A stretch of DNA of 64,000 nucleotides from Paraburkholderia sp. BL21I4N1 (lineage in GTDB: Bacteria > Pseudomonadota > Gammaproteobacteria > Burkholderiales > Burkholderiaceae): NCBI RefSeq assembly GCF_002973525.1, contig NZ_PVEN01000007.1, positions 124,001 to 188,000 of the forward strand, given 5' to 3'. The position numbers and the translations under genes were made by a program. Shown here piece after piece: positions 42,594 through 51,499 of the stretch. Within the stretch, counting starts at the first letter, position 1; each line of letters begins with the position of its first letter. The notes beneath the pieces were generated by a model that was given only the letters and a program-made list of their open reading frames with translations, did no database searches and was not told where the DNA came from.

Positions 42594-44566
42594 AGGTGTC
42601 CTCCTTGCGTTTCAGGCTGAGTCCCAACTGCGGTGGTCTCGCTAACTTTGGAGATTTCCGGTCGAACAATAGACATCGCGGGTTCAGGCACGGCGGGAAG
42701 CCAGACGGTGAATGTGCTTCCGCCGCCCTCCCTGACGGCAGCCCAAACCTGCCCTCCGTGAGTCGTGACAATGGTGCGCACGATGGAAAGTCCCAGGCCC
42801 ATGCCATGCGGCTTGGTCGTATACAACGAATTAAACACACGTTGTCCTGCGTCGGCCGGGATGCCATGTCCGCGATCGGCCACCGCCAGTTCGTAGCCTT
42901 TGCCCGAGACTCGTGTGGAAACACTCAATATCCGATTCGGAGCAAACGTACTCTCCATTGCATCCAGTGCATTAATGGCGAGGTTGATAAGCACCTGTTG
43001 CAACTGCACGCGATCGCCGAGCACCCAGGCGCTTTCTGTCGACATTGTTGCCTCGATGACAATTTGGCGTTGCCGGCATTCGGGACCGAGTAGTGCAAGT
43101 CCTTCGTCGAATGCTGAATTGAGATCGAGCGGATCCAGCGTGGTAGTGTGCTTCTGAAGGAGTATTCGCAGTCGTTGCACGACCTGATTCGCGCGTAATG
43201 CGTCGCGACGAATGTCGGCAAGGATGGAGTGGAGTTCGCCAGTCTCAGGGCCGCTCTTGAGCATCATTCCTGCCGCATCGGCGTTACTGAGAATCGCGCC
43301 TAACGGCTGCCCGACTTCATGCGCGATCGAAGCGCTCAACTCGCCCGCCGAAGCAAAGCGCGCCGCGCGGGAGAGTTCATCCAGTCGCAGCGTGGCTTCG
43401 TCTTCCGCGATCCGGCGGTGTCGGCGTTGCCAGAGCAACGCAGCGATAGTCAGTGCTTGCAGCAGAACGACGCCGACGGCGCTGAGCATGACGACACGGT
43501 ACTCGCGCCAAAACGAAGGCGGTACGTTGATCAATTCACAATTCTCGGACAGCGCGGCGGCGGGTAGCCCGAGCTTTCCGAGCACCCCCGCGTCCGCGAT
43601 GCAACGCGACGTGCTTGCAGCAGCGATGGCACGTCGCGCAGGAGTCTTGCCGATTAAAATCGATGCCGCGAGCGTACCGGCGAGGTGCCCGGTGGTTTCG
43701 AAACCAATCACCGACTCTGCTGCCATTTCATGACCGAGGTAGCTTGGGTACTCGCCGTAAATAGGCGCACCGGACGACTTTGCCATTGGAGCGACGAGCT
43801 CATAGGGGAGGTGGGTTCGGCCATTATTGTCGCGATACGTCGTCGTGTAGAGCACTGCGGTATCGGTCCCGAGCGCGGAGAGACGATGTTGCGGTTCGGG
43901 CACGGACAACTCGCTCCGGACGTCGACAGTCCAATCGTGGAATTGGCGCGCACGAGCTCCGCTGGTCGCGCGCTTTGCGAACCGCCGGTCTAGCTTTGCG
44001 GCACCTGAAACGATCACGAGCCGCCGCGCGGACGGCTGTGATGGCTTGGCTGTCGCCAATGTGCCGTCGATATCGAAATTGACCGGCATATAAGCGAATC
44101 CGGATGGAATGTCTTTTGGCCGGGAACCCGCCGCTCTGGTAATTATCATCGGTGCGCCCGGCCAGATTTTGGCGTGATAATGCTCAGTAAAATCGAATGC
44201 AACGTCGGTCAATCCAATTACATTGTCGATCTGCTTGTGTTCGCAATTTTTTTTCAATAGCGTAAGAAAACCTGGCATCAATTCGGCACTATCGAATCGC
44301 AGCTCGTGTAGCGTATCCGTGTAGAACTCCACGCCGCCTCGCGCGGCATTGGCAATAGCGCTCCGAATTGCGCGAAGCTGTTGCTGAGCAGCGGGCTGCG
44401 TGAGGTCTGCACCAGGCAGAATGACCACGCACCAGGTGTGACATGCATGTGCATACGTAGACATTCCTAGCATCAACGCCAGCAGCCAGTGCAGGGCGTG
44501 GCCACGAGCGAAAGCGCGCGGCGCACGAGCAGCCGCAGAGTTCCTCGGAGCGCATTCCTCTTTCAT
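42590..44566 (-). CDS. Sensor histidine kinase with periplasmic substrate-binding-like domain
   Basis: A 658-residue membrane kinase. After a signal/anchor segment (about 23-41) comes a periplasmic domain of about 310 residues that resembles ABC substrate-binding (type I periplasmic) folds, with four or more Cys (42, 46, 108, 322, 343). Then follow one helix (about 358-379), the H-box with H416 (SIAHEVGQPLGAILSNADA), N-box (LINLAINALDAME), G1 (DRGHGIP) and G2 (GMGLGLSIVRTIV). The HEVGQPL form belongs to the FixL/DctB-like kinase group. The ligand is unknown. It is cotranscribed with the FixJ-type regulator. Confidence 0.9.
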   Translation of the reverse strand: MKEECAPRNSAAARAPRAFARGHALHWLLALMLGMSTYAHACHTWCVVILPGADLTQPAAQQQLRAIRSAIANAARGGVEFYTDTLHELRFDSAELMPGFLTLLKKNCEHKQIDNVIGLTDVAFDFTEHYHAKIWPGAPMIITRAAGSRPKDIPSGFAYMPVNFDIDGTLATAKPSQPSARRLVIVSGAAKLDRRFAKRATSGARARQFHDWTVDVRSELSVPEPQHRLSALGTDTAVLYTTTYRDNNGRTHLPYELVAPMAKSSGAPIYGEYPSYLGHEMAAESVIGFETTGHLAGTLAASILIGKTPARRAIAAASTSRCIADAGVLGKLGLPAAALSENCELINVPPSFWREYRVVMLSAVGVVLLQALTIAALLWQRRHRRIAEDEATLRLDELSRAARFASAGELSASIAHEVGQPLGAILSNADAAGMMLKSGPETGELHSILADIRRDALRANQVVQRLRILLQKHTTTLDPLDLNSAFDEGLALLGPECRQRQIVIEATMSTESAWVLGDRVQLQQVLINLAINALDAMESTFAPNRILSVSTRVSGKGYELAVADRGHGIPADAGQRVFNSLYTTKPHGMGLGLSIVRTIVTTHGGQVWAAVREGGGSTFTVWLPAVPEPAMSIVRPEISKVSETTAVGTQPETQGGHL

Positions 44567-45384
44567 ATGAGTTGGCGAAGATAGGCGTCGCCGTCACTAT
44601 GCCGATTAATCTACAATTAGAATAGCCATTTGTAAGAAAAATGTCCTGAAAATACTATGAATAAATTGGGGCTAAATCGGTGAGGTAATTTCGCAGTGTA
44701 CAGAATAAAACGTCCATTGAATTCCGGGAAATTCGAAAAAGGCGATGCTATTCGCAAAGCGCTGATTTTGGAAGGTGCGGAATGACTTGCCTAATGGACG
44801 TCATGCATGTACGCGATGCCGAGTTCAGCGGCGGGTAAGGCGAGTCGTTGGTCAAAAGTCCAAAGTCACGAACCGGGAGTCATCAAAGTTGACGCAAGCA
44901 AAGTTATCCATCGGGGCATCCACACAGCGAATTTCCCATGTGACGCTAGTCCAGATTCGATACGTAATTGGGGCTGCAAATTTGCCAGCTACCGCCGGAT
45001 TGTTAGAAAGCCCAAACTGACTCGTGTGGTGGTTAGATTTACATAGCGCTAATGGTCGAGATTGCTTGCGTCGCGCTCCGCTGCAAATTGCAAGCAACAT
45101 AGGATCAAAGTTAGCGTAATAATTTAACATAATATAAATTATCAACATTGTTTGTGTCTGTAGAGGCTAAGTTGTAATGTCCGCTTATAGCCAAGTTCAA
45201 ATGTCCGCTTTCCAGCTCCGGTCTGCCTGCTGTGGCGCCTGAATTAGACAAGGACCTCAGGCTATGAGAGGCTTCGCGTCACGCGCACCGCGTCGAAAGA
45301 TTCACTCGCGCGGCGACCGCCGCCGTGCATGGCGACGACGCCGCACAACAACCGTAGCCCTTCAAATAGATCGAGAACCAGACC
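44567..45384. other. AT-rich intergenic region, probable site of past insertion
   Basis: About 820 nt without a convincing gene. Base composition is clearly AT-richer than the neighbours, most of all at 44590-44720 and 45110-45150. Short open frames here have neither ribosome sites nor recognisable products. The right half contains an insertion-sequence-like repeat pair (separate entry). It separates the island from the methyltransferase gene and probably marks a junction of transferred DNA. Confidence 0.5.
45169..45210. repeat. Tandem 18-nt repeat resembling an insertion sequence end
   Basis: AAGTT(GT/CA)AATGTCCGCTT occurs at 45169-45186 and 45193-45210, two mismatches, 24-nt period. Sequences of this AAGTTnnAATGTCCGC type are, as I recall, found at the ends of IS481-like elements. 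No transposase gene is nearby, so this would be a solo end or remnant. Confidence 0.4.
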
Positions 45385-46935
45385 GTGAGCGAGTGGGATG
45401 CCGGCAGTATCAATGCAATAACGTACACGCACGGCTATTGCGACGAACTGAATCCTTTGCGCAGCAGGCTCCCGTTGCTGCTGTCGGGTTTCGTTCCGCA
45501 GACCGTGCGCACCGCCTGCGAGCTCGGATTCGGTCACGGCATCAGCGTCAATATGCATGCGGCCGGGTCGGCGACACCCTGGTTCGGCACCGACTACAAC
45601 CCGTCGCATGCGGACTTTGCGCGCCAATTGAGCGGGAGTGCCGGTTCGCAGGCGGCGCTGTTCGCCGAAAGCTTCTCGGCATTTTGTGCGCGCGACGACC
45701 TGCCGCAGTTCGACTTCATCGGCATGCACGGTATCTGGAGCTGGATTTCCGACGAAGATCGCGCGCTTATCGCCGATTTCATTCAACGGAAGCTCAATGT
45801 CGGCGGTGTCGTCTACGTGGCCTATAATACGCAACCCGGCTGGGCCGCCATGCTGCCGGTGCGCGAATTGATGCATTGTCATTTGCAGGCAAGGACACGC
45901 GACTCCGCCCCCTCTTCTCCGGCCCAGGCTGAGGCACACGTTGTCGAGGCAGTCGACTTCGTCAGGCGCGTGCTCGACACGCAACCCGGCTATGCGCTGG
46001 TCAATCCGCTGGTGGCTGAACGGGTCGATGCGTTGCGCAGCGAGAATCCTCGCTATCTCGCGCACGAATATTTCAATCGCGACTGGCAACCCATGTCTTT
46101 CTCGCAGGTCTCGGCGTCGCTTACCGCTGCTGGTTTGACCTATGGATGCTCGGCCGACTATCGCGATCACGTTGACGAGATCAATCTGAACGAAGCGCAA
46201 CGCGCTATGCTGGCCGGTATTGCCGATACCGCCTTACGCGAAACCGTCCGGGACTTTTGCACCAACCGCTCGATGCGGCGGGATTACTGGGTCAAGGCCC
46301 CCCAGATGCTCGACATGGCATCCCGGCAGAAGGCACTGCGCGCACATCGCGTCATGCTCGCGTTGCCAAGAGCATCGGTCGTGCTAAAAGTGCGCGGCGC
46401 ACTGGGAGAAGCTACGCTACCGGAAAGCTTGTACAGTCCGATTCTCGACGCGCTTGCCAGTCATCGTCCCACTACGCTCGCTGAGATTGAAAGCAGTGTA
46501 CAAGGACGCGCAATCCCGCTACCTGTTATCGCTAAAGCAGTAACGTTGCTGACAGGGGCCGGCGTGTTGCTGAACGTACAGGATGAAGGTCAGATCGAAC
46601 TTGCCCGTCCCTTATCGGAGCGGTTGAACGCCGCCATTTGCGAGTTCGCGCTTAGTCAGGCGGACGTGCAGTTTCTGGCCAGTCCGGTTTCCGGATCGGG
46701 CATCGCGACTTCCCGCCTGGCGCAGCTCTTTCTTCTTGCGCGACGCCGTCAATCGGGCGGACCGGCACAATGGGCCGAATTCGCTGGAGCGGCGTTGCGC
46801 GCGAGTCAGTCGTCGGTTGGCGGTGCGGAAACCGTTGACGCTCACCTGCCGAACGCCGACCACGAACTGCTCGAGAAAGCGAATCGCTTTGGCAACACTC
46901 ATCTTCCCATCTTGCAAGCGCTGGGAATCGCTTAA
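45385..46935 (+). CDS. SAM-dependent methyltransferase with regulatory domain
   Basis: A 516-residue protein with the layout of the MethyTransf_Reg family. The N-terminal class I methyltransferase has the family start ITYTHGYCDELNPLRSR, motif I ACELGFGHGISVNMHAA and FGTDYNPSHADFA; it is followed by the regulatory domain (about residues 210-300) and a C-terminal winged-helix-like region. The start is GTG at 45385, which matches family N-termini. The methyl acceptor is unknown; relatives sit in polysaccharide, secretion and peptide loci. It stands alone, between an AT-rich scar and a very small hydrophobic protein encoded convergently. Confidence 0.82.
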   Translation: MSEWDAGSINAITYTHGYCDELNPLRSRLPLLLSGFVPQTVRTACELGFGHGISVNMHAAGSATPWFGTDYNPSHADFARQLSGSAGSQAALFAESFSAFCARDDLPQFDFIGMHGIWSWISDEDRALIADFIQRKLNVGGVVYVAYNTQPGWAAMLPVRELMHCHLQARTRDSAPSSPAQAEAHVVEAVDFVRRVLDTQPGYALVNPLVAERVDALRSENPRYLAHEYFNRDWQPMSFSQVSASLTAAGLTYGCSADYRDHVDEINLNEAQRAMLAGIADTALRETVRDFCTNRSMRRDYWVKAPQMLDMASRQKALRAHRVMLALPRASVVLKVRGALGEATLPESLYSPILDALASHRPTTLAEIESSVQGRAIPLPVIAKAVTLLTGAGVLLNVQDEGQIELARPLSERLNAAICEFALSQADVQFLASPVSGSGIATSRLAQLFLLARRRQSGGPAQWAEFAGAALRASQSSVGGAETVDAHLPNADHELLEKANRFGNTHLPILQALGIA

Positions 46936-47008
46936 GGTCGAACTTCAGTCGATGCAATATCGCTTCGCTATTCATGACATGACGACATAGCGTGGAAGAA
47001 ACTTGCAG

Positions 47009-47212
47009 TCAGACAAACACGTTAATAATGCCGCCGATCAAACCCACCACGGGCGCCACCGCTGCAACCGCCGCGGCAACGTGGACCACGTCGCCGGCGA
47101 TACGGTCCACAGTCTGAACGAAATTCGAACTGGACGATGGCGCCCGCTGGTTCGACGACGTCCATTGATTGGATGCCGCGACTGCGGAGCTTGCAAGGGA
47201 ACCGATATTCAC
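47009..47212 (-). CDS. Very small hydrophobic protein (67 residues)
   Basis: A 67-residue product starting from GTG at 47212, preceded by GGAGG 5 nt upstream, a good ribosome site. The first half is polar and Ser/Asn/Gln-rich (MNIGSLASSAVAASNQW), the second half is one long hydrophobic helix with glycines (AAAVAAVAPVVGLIGGIINV). It resembles small secreted helper, pilin-like or peptide-toxin sequences in general shape only; I do not recognise it. It is convergent with the methyltransferase gene. Confidence 0.5.
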   Translation of the reverse strand: MNIGSLASSAVAASNQWTSSNQRAPSSSSNFVQTVDRIAGDVVHVAAAVAAVAPVVGLIGGIINVFV

Positions 47213-47769
47213 GCACACCTCCAGTGAGATCAAACAAGGTAGAACACGATGGCCGCGCGCATGAACTCGCATGACGACATTCAGTGCTTACCGCCCCGTA
47301 ACACCCATTACATCGAATGAGCTTCGCTTGCCGTGCTCGGACCGCGCCTCATACGGCCCCGACTCATCAGACGCTGGAATGATATGAAACATTTTCCTTT
47401 CCGGCAAGTAAGCTGTTGTGAGAGATTTGGTAAGAAGATGGAAGTTCTTTGATAGAACTAGGAGCGCGTACGCTGCGATTTTCTCCATCTCAATCATTAC
47501 GGAATCCAGATTATTAAGTTTTCAACTAACGTGCGGCCCCAACCACTTCCACGGCTCGACTGAAACGTCGGCAATGCAAAGCCACCCTCGCCTGCCCTCG
47601 CCGGCCGCAACTGTCGCTCCCGCGACCCGCGCGAGCGTCACGATACCGTCACGAAATCAACGCCACACTGCGGCTCTCTACTGCGGCTGCATCACTCACC
47701 TCGTGTTCCACTTCGCGTCGAATTGAGCATCGCCGCCGCAACGGTAATCATCTGACCAGGAGCTTACGT
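47213..47769. other. Intergenic region upstream of the MFS gene
   Basis: 557 nt between the divergent small-protein gene and the MFS transporter. Short frames here lack ribosome sites or similarity. It should contain the promoters of both neighbours; an AT-rich stretch at 47380-47520 is the best candidate, but I see no clear consensus boxes. Confidence 0.4.
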
Positions 47770-49257
47770 ATGCACGACATGGCGGCTACGGACGACTTGC
47801 AAAAGGCAACAGTCAAGTCGGTTCAGGAGTACATCGACGAGCGGCCGATGTGGGCGGACGGTACGCGTCTTCCTTCGAGCCCGATGACGACAATGCAGTG
47901 GCGCATCTGGTCACTCGCCGCCGCTGGAAAGTTCTTTGAAGGCTTCGTCGTATTCATGACCGGTGTGGCGCTGCCGCTGATCTCACGCGAGTTCGGCATC
48001 GGCGCGGCACAGAACGGCTTTATCAGTGCCGCGAGCCTGTGCGGCATTCTGGTCGGCGCGGTGGGACTGGGCGGCATGTCCGATCACTTCGGACGCAAGC
48101 GCATGTTCATCGCCGAGATGATCATCTTCGTGGCGTTTCTCGTGCTGCTGGTGTTCTGCACCAATTTCGTCTCGCTCGTGGTGTGTCTGTTCGGTCTGGG
48201 CGTCGCGCTCGGTTGCGACTATCCGACCGCCCACATGATTATCTCCGAGAGCATTCCGAGCACGAGTCGCGGCAAGCTGGTGCTGGCGGCGTTCGCCTTT
48301 CAGGCCGTCGGCGCGCTGGCGGGCACGGGCGTTGGCTTTCTGGTGCTGTCGCTGGTGCCGACGCTCGACGCGTGGCGCTGGATGTACGGCACGGCGATTT
48401 TCCCGGCCCTGCTGGTCACGATCGGACGCTTCTACATTACCGAAAGCCCCAACTGGCTCCATGTACGCGGCGCGACCGAGCGTGCGGAACTGGCAGCCCG
48501 CCGATTGCTGGTTCGTTCGCCGCAATATCCGGCCGAGATTGTTCTCGCGCGTGAATTCGTCGTGGTCGGCAAGGGCGAGCACGAGAAAGGCAGCTTCCTC
48601 GCGCTATTCGAACGGAAGAACCTACGCGCGACGATCTTCGCTTCCGCGCCCTGGTTCCTGCAAGACCTGGGCACCTACGGCATCGGCATTTTCACGCCGA
48701 CGATTCTCGCCACGGCGTTCGGCGCCAAACCCGATCACGTGCGCAGCATCGCCGATCTGATCCTCAACGATATCCTCGCCGCCAAGGGCGCAGCGCTGAT
48801 CACGGCCTTGCTGATTATCGGCATCATGTTCGCGGTGGCACTGGCGGACAAGTTTGGGCGAATCTGGCTTCAGGTCGTGGGTTTCGTCGGCTGCGCGGCC
48901 GGCTTGCTGATCGCGTCGTTCTCCGACAGCTTCGACGGTACCGCCAAAACCGCGATGATTTTCGCGGGCTTCATGCTCTTCAACTTCATGACCAATCTCG
49001 GCCCGAACGCGCAGACCTATCTGCTCGCAGGCGAAGTCTTCCCCACCGCGATTCGCGGAACGGGCGCGGGTTTCGCGGCGGCGGTCGGCAAGATCGGCGC
49101 GGTTGCCACGGCCTTTCTGTTCCCGATTCTGCTCAACAGCATCGGCACCGGTCCGCTTCTTTACATCCTGGTCGGCACGTCGCTGCTGGGTGCCGTGGTC
49201 ACGTGGGTGTTCCGCATCGAAACCAATGGCGTGAACCTCGACCAGATCGGCCGCTAA
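47770..49257 (+). CDS. MFS transporter, metabolite/phosphate symporter-like
   Basis: A 495-residue, 12-helix transporter. It has motif A (GMSDHFGRKRMFIAEM) after helix 2 and its second copy (ADKFGRIWLQ). The late block NLGPNAQTYLLAGEVFPTAIR and AAVGKIGAVATAFLFP closely resemble the NFGPN-TTF--PGE-FPT and GK-GA pattern of the phosphate:proton symporter (Pho84/PHS) and related metabolite transporters. AGGAG lies 8 nt upstream of the ATG. The PstS-like gene follows 67 nt later, which supports phosphate or a phosphate analogue as substrate; this remains inference. Confidence 0.87.
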   Translation: MHDMAATDDLQKATVKSVQEYIDERPMWADGTRLPSSPMTTMQWRIWSLAAAGKFFEGFVVFMTGVALPLISREFGIGAAQNGFISAASLCGILVGAVGLGGMSDHFGRKRMFIAEMIIFVAFLVLLVFCTNFVSLVVCLFGLGVALGCDYPTAHMIISESIPSTSRGKLVLAAFAFQAVGALAGTGVGFLVLSLVPTLDAWRWMYGTAIFPALLVTIGRFYITESPNWLHVRGATERAELAARRLLVRSPQYPAEIVLAREFVVVGKGEHEKGSFLALFERKNLRATIFASAPWFLQDLGTYGIGIFTPTILATAFGAKPDHVRSIADLILNDILAAKGAALITALLIIGIMFAVALADKFGRIWLQVVGFVGCAAGLLIASFSDSFDGTAKTAMIFAGFMLFNFMTNLGPNAQTYLLAGEVFPTAIRGTGAGFAAAVGKIGAVATAFLFPILLNSIGTGPLLYILVGTSLLGAVVTWVFRIETNGVNLDQIGR

Positions 49258-49324
49258 TCGTACGCGGCCGTCTACCGGCACGCGATTGACGCAATGCTTT
49301 CGAAACAAGGCGACGGAGATTCGC

Positions 49325-50416
49325 ATGGCTTACCCGCGTAAAAAGCAGGGATTCTGGCTACAGTGCCGCACCTTCGCAAGACGGACGCTCGGTGCGGCGA
49401 CGCTCGCCGTGCTGACCAGTGCTCCCGTTCTGGCTCAACAGGTCACGCTCAACGAAACAGGCTCGACGTTGCTGTATCCGCTTCTCACCATCTGGGTCGC
49501 GCAGTACACCAGGTCGCATCCGGGTGTTCAAGTCAACGTCGGCGCGACGGGTTCCGAGGCGGGTGTCCAGCAAGTGATCGCGGGCAAGGTGAATATCGGC
49601 GCCTCGGACGCCTACATGTCGGACGCGGAGATCAGGCAAAATCCGCGCATCATCAATGTGCCGCTAGCGATCGCTGCCCAGTCGATCAACTACAACGTGC
49701 CGGGGCTCAACGCGAGTCATCTGAGGCTGGACGGCCCGACGCTTGCCGGGATTTATTCCGGCTCGGTGCGTTCGTGGGACGCGCCGCAAATCGCGGCGCT
49801 CAACCCAGGCGTCTCGCTGCCTCATCACGCGATCGTGCCGATCCGTCGCGCGGAAGGTTCGGGCGATACCTTCGTGTTCACGCAATTCCTGACGTTCTCG
49901 ACGCCTTCGTGGGAGAGCGATCACGGCTACGGCACGACGATCTCGTGGCCGAGCGTGCCGGCCGCCATAACGGCCACCGGCAATGCGGGCATGGTGAAGT
50001 CGATCCAGTCGACCGATTTTTCGATTGGCTATGTCGGCGTGAGCTATAGCGACAGCATCGCCCAGGCAAAAATCGGCACGGCGGCGCTGAAGAATGGCGC
50101 CGGCGAATTCGTCTTGCCCACCCGGGACACGATCATGGCCGGCGCGGCATCGCTCGGTGCTCGTACGCCGCCCGACGAGCGTCTGACGCTGGTGTTCGCG
50201 CCCGCCAGCGGCGCCTATCCGCTCGTGAACTATGAGTACGCTGTGGTCTCCACGCAGCAATCGAACCCGGCAACCGCGGCCGCGATCCGTCGTTTTCTGC
50301 TGTGGACCATCGTGCCGTCGGAAGACAACGAGGCGTGGCTGACCGGCGCGCACTTCATTCCGTTGCCGCCGCACACGTGGGAATTGAGTCAGGCGCAGAT
50401 CCAGTCGATCAAGTGA
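49325..50416 (+). CDS. PstS-like phosphate-binding periplasmic protein
   Basis: A 363-residue periplasmic binding protein. The signal peptide ends VLAQQ (about residue 38); mature motifs fit PstS: LNETGSTLLYPLLTIW, GATGSEAGVQQVIAGKVNIGASDAYM, PIRRAEGSGDTFVFTQFL and YEYAVV. The SGDT segment is part of the phosphate pocket. The start at 49325 has GGAG 6 nt upstream. It is not followed by pstCAB and instead sits behind an MFS gene, so it is a paralogue that may work with that transporter or with a distant Pst system. Confidence 0.88.
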   Translation: MAYPRKKQGFWLQCRTFARRTLGAATLAVLTSAPVLAQQVTLNETGSTLLYPLLTIWVAQYTRSHPGVQVNVGATGSEAGVQQVIAGKVNIGASDAYMSDAEIRQNPRIINVPLAIAAQSINYNVPGLNASHLRLDGPTLAGIYSGSVRSWDAPQIAALNPGVSLPHHAIVPIRRAEGSGDTFVFTQFLTFSTPSWESDHGYGTTISWPSVPAAITATGNAGMVKSIQSTDFSIGYVGVSYSDSIAQAKIGTAALKNGAGEFVLPTRDTIMAGAASLGARTPPDERLTLVFAPASGAYPLVNYEYAVVSTQQSNPATAAAIRRFLLWTIVPSEDNEAWLTGAHFIPLPPHTWELSQAQIQSIK

Positions 50417-50426
50417 AAAAAGCCCT

Positions 50427-50466
50427 GCGCCGGCAACGATTCGACCCATCGAATCGTTGCCGGCGC
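50427..50466 (-). terminator. Long perfect hairpin between convergent genes
   Basis: An 18-bp perfect stem (50427-50444 with 50449-50466) and a 4-nt loop. Read on the minus strand it is followed by AGGGC and six T, so it best fits a terminator for the minus-strand AIM24-family gene. It may also stop the plus-strand pstS-like transcript. Confidence 0.8.
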
Positions 50467-50491
50467 GAGCCGACGTGCTACTTCGCGTCGT

Positions 50492-51191
50492 CTAGCGATC
50501 CGACGTCGAGTTGTTGAGATACATGGATTGAATCCCCACGCGCCCCGGACCCGTGAACCGGTTCACGATGAAATTGACGCCTGCGCCGAACAGACCGCTG
50601 GTCAATCGGTCGACCACCGTATCCATCTTGACTTGCGGATCCTTGTAAAGCCATCCGCCGGGTTCGATGTCGATGGTCTCGCCCGCCGCCAGCACTTTCT
50701 CGAACACATTGCCGTAGCCATGGAGCCACAGCACCCCTTCGCCGCCGTGTCCGTGGAACTTGTCGATAAAGGCCGGTTTGCCCGAACAGCATGTTGGTGA
50801 TACCGCGAATCCGTTCGAACGTGTATTCCACGTTGCCGGTCGCGGCCAGAAACTGATGCTCGCGCACATGCAATTCCTCACCCGCGCGAAGGTGGATCGG
50901 CACGATATGCCCGGCGCCGTCGCGGCTGAACGCAATGATGCCGTCACCGCTCGCCTCCGTAATGAACACCTGCATGCCGGCGAGCATGCGTTTCACCGCG
51001 CCTTTGACGGGCCGGATGCCAATCCTGACGTTCGAGTTCTTCCACAGCAAAATGTGATGCTCGAAGTAGACAGGCTGCCGGGATACGTCGACCGACAACA
51101 CCGGCACCAGTTCGCCGCCAATGTGATAGGTGACGCCGCCGAAGGTTTCGTCCGCCGCCGCTGTCGGCAAGAGCCGAGGGAGTTGATTCAT
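50492..51191 (-). pseudogene. AIM24/TIGR00266-family gene with a frameshift
   Basis: The N-terminal two thirds are read in one frame from ATG at 51191 (MNQLPRLLPTAAADETFGG ... GITNMLFGQTGL), and the family's C-terminal part continues in another frame (IDKFHGHGGEGVLWLHGYG ... GPGRVGIQSMYLNNS) down to a TAG at 50492. The switch maps to a three-base T run on the coding strand (50768-50770): removing one base, or adding two, restores a product of about 230 residues. AIM24-type proteins form a beta-prism and are of unknown function. The gene is broken, carries a sequencing error, or shifts frame. The small membrane protein is encoded just upstream. Confidence 0.75.
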
Positions 51192-51201
51192 GAAGTTCCT
51201 T

Positions 51202-51435
51202 TCATTCGTTCGCCGACACGAATAGCATCGAAATATAAAGAATCGTCGACACCACGATAATCGCCACGCCGACCAGTACTTTCACACGGTTGAATTCCAG
51301 CCCGCCGTTGATTGCAACGGCAATCCCCACCACCGCCGACAACGTCCCGATGGCCGCGAGCAGGACATGGACCTTGCTGCGAATAAGTTTTCTGCGTTCG
51401 GGCGGAAAGCGGTCTTTCAAAGAGTGATGTTCCAT
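51202..51435 (-). CDS. Small two-helix membrane protein
   Basis: A 77-residue protein with two predicted transmembrane helices (VLLAAIGTLSAVVGIAVAI and VLVGVAIIVVSTILYISMLF) separated by a short loop (NGGLEFNRVK) and a basic N-terminus. AAGGAG lies 6 nt upstream of the ATG, a good ribosome site. It starts 64 nt beyond the end of the outer-membrane efflux gene and precedes the AIM24-like gene by 10 nt, so all may belong to the RND transcript. Function unknown. Confidence 0.7.
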   Translation of the reverse strand: MEHHSLKDRFPPERRKLIRSKVHVLLAAIGTLSAVVGIAVAINGGLEFNRVKVLVGVAIIVVSTILYISMLFVSANE

Positions 51436-51499
51436 TCAAAGCTCCTTCGTGCGGAATAGTGCGGGACCGTGCGTGATCGCGTCGGAGGCTCACCGCACA

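Noticed and set aside
44852..45148. Minus-strand 98-codon frame in the AT-rich region
   Set aside because: No ribosome site or family pattern; AT-rich DNA gives accidental frames.
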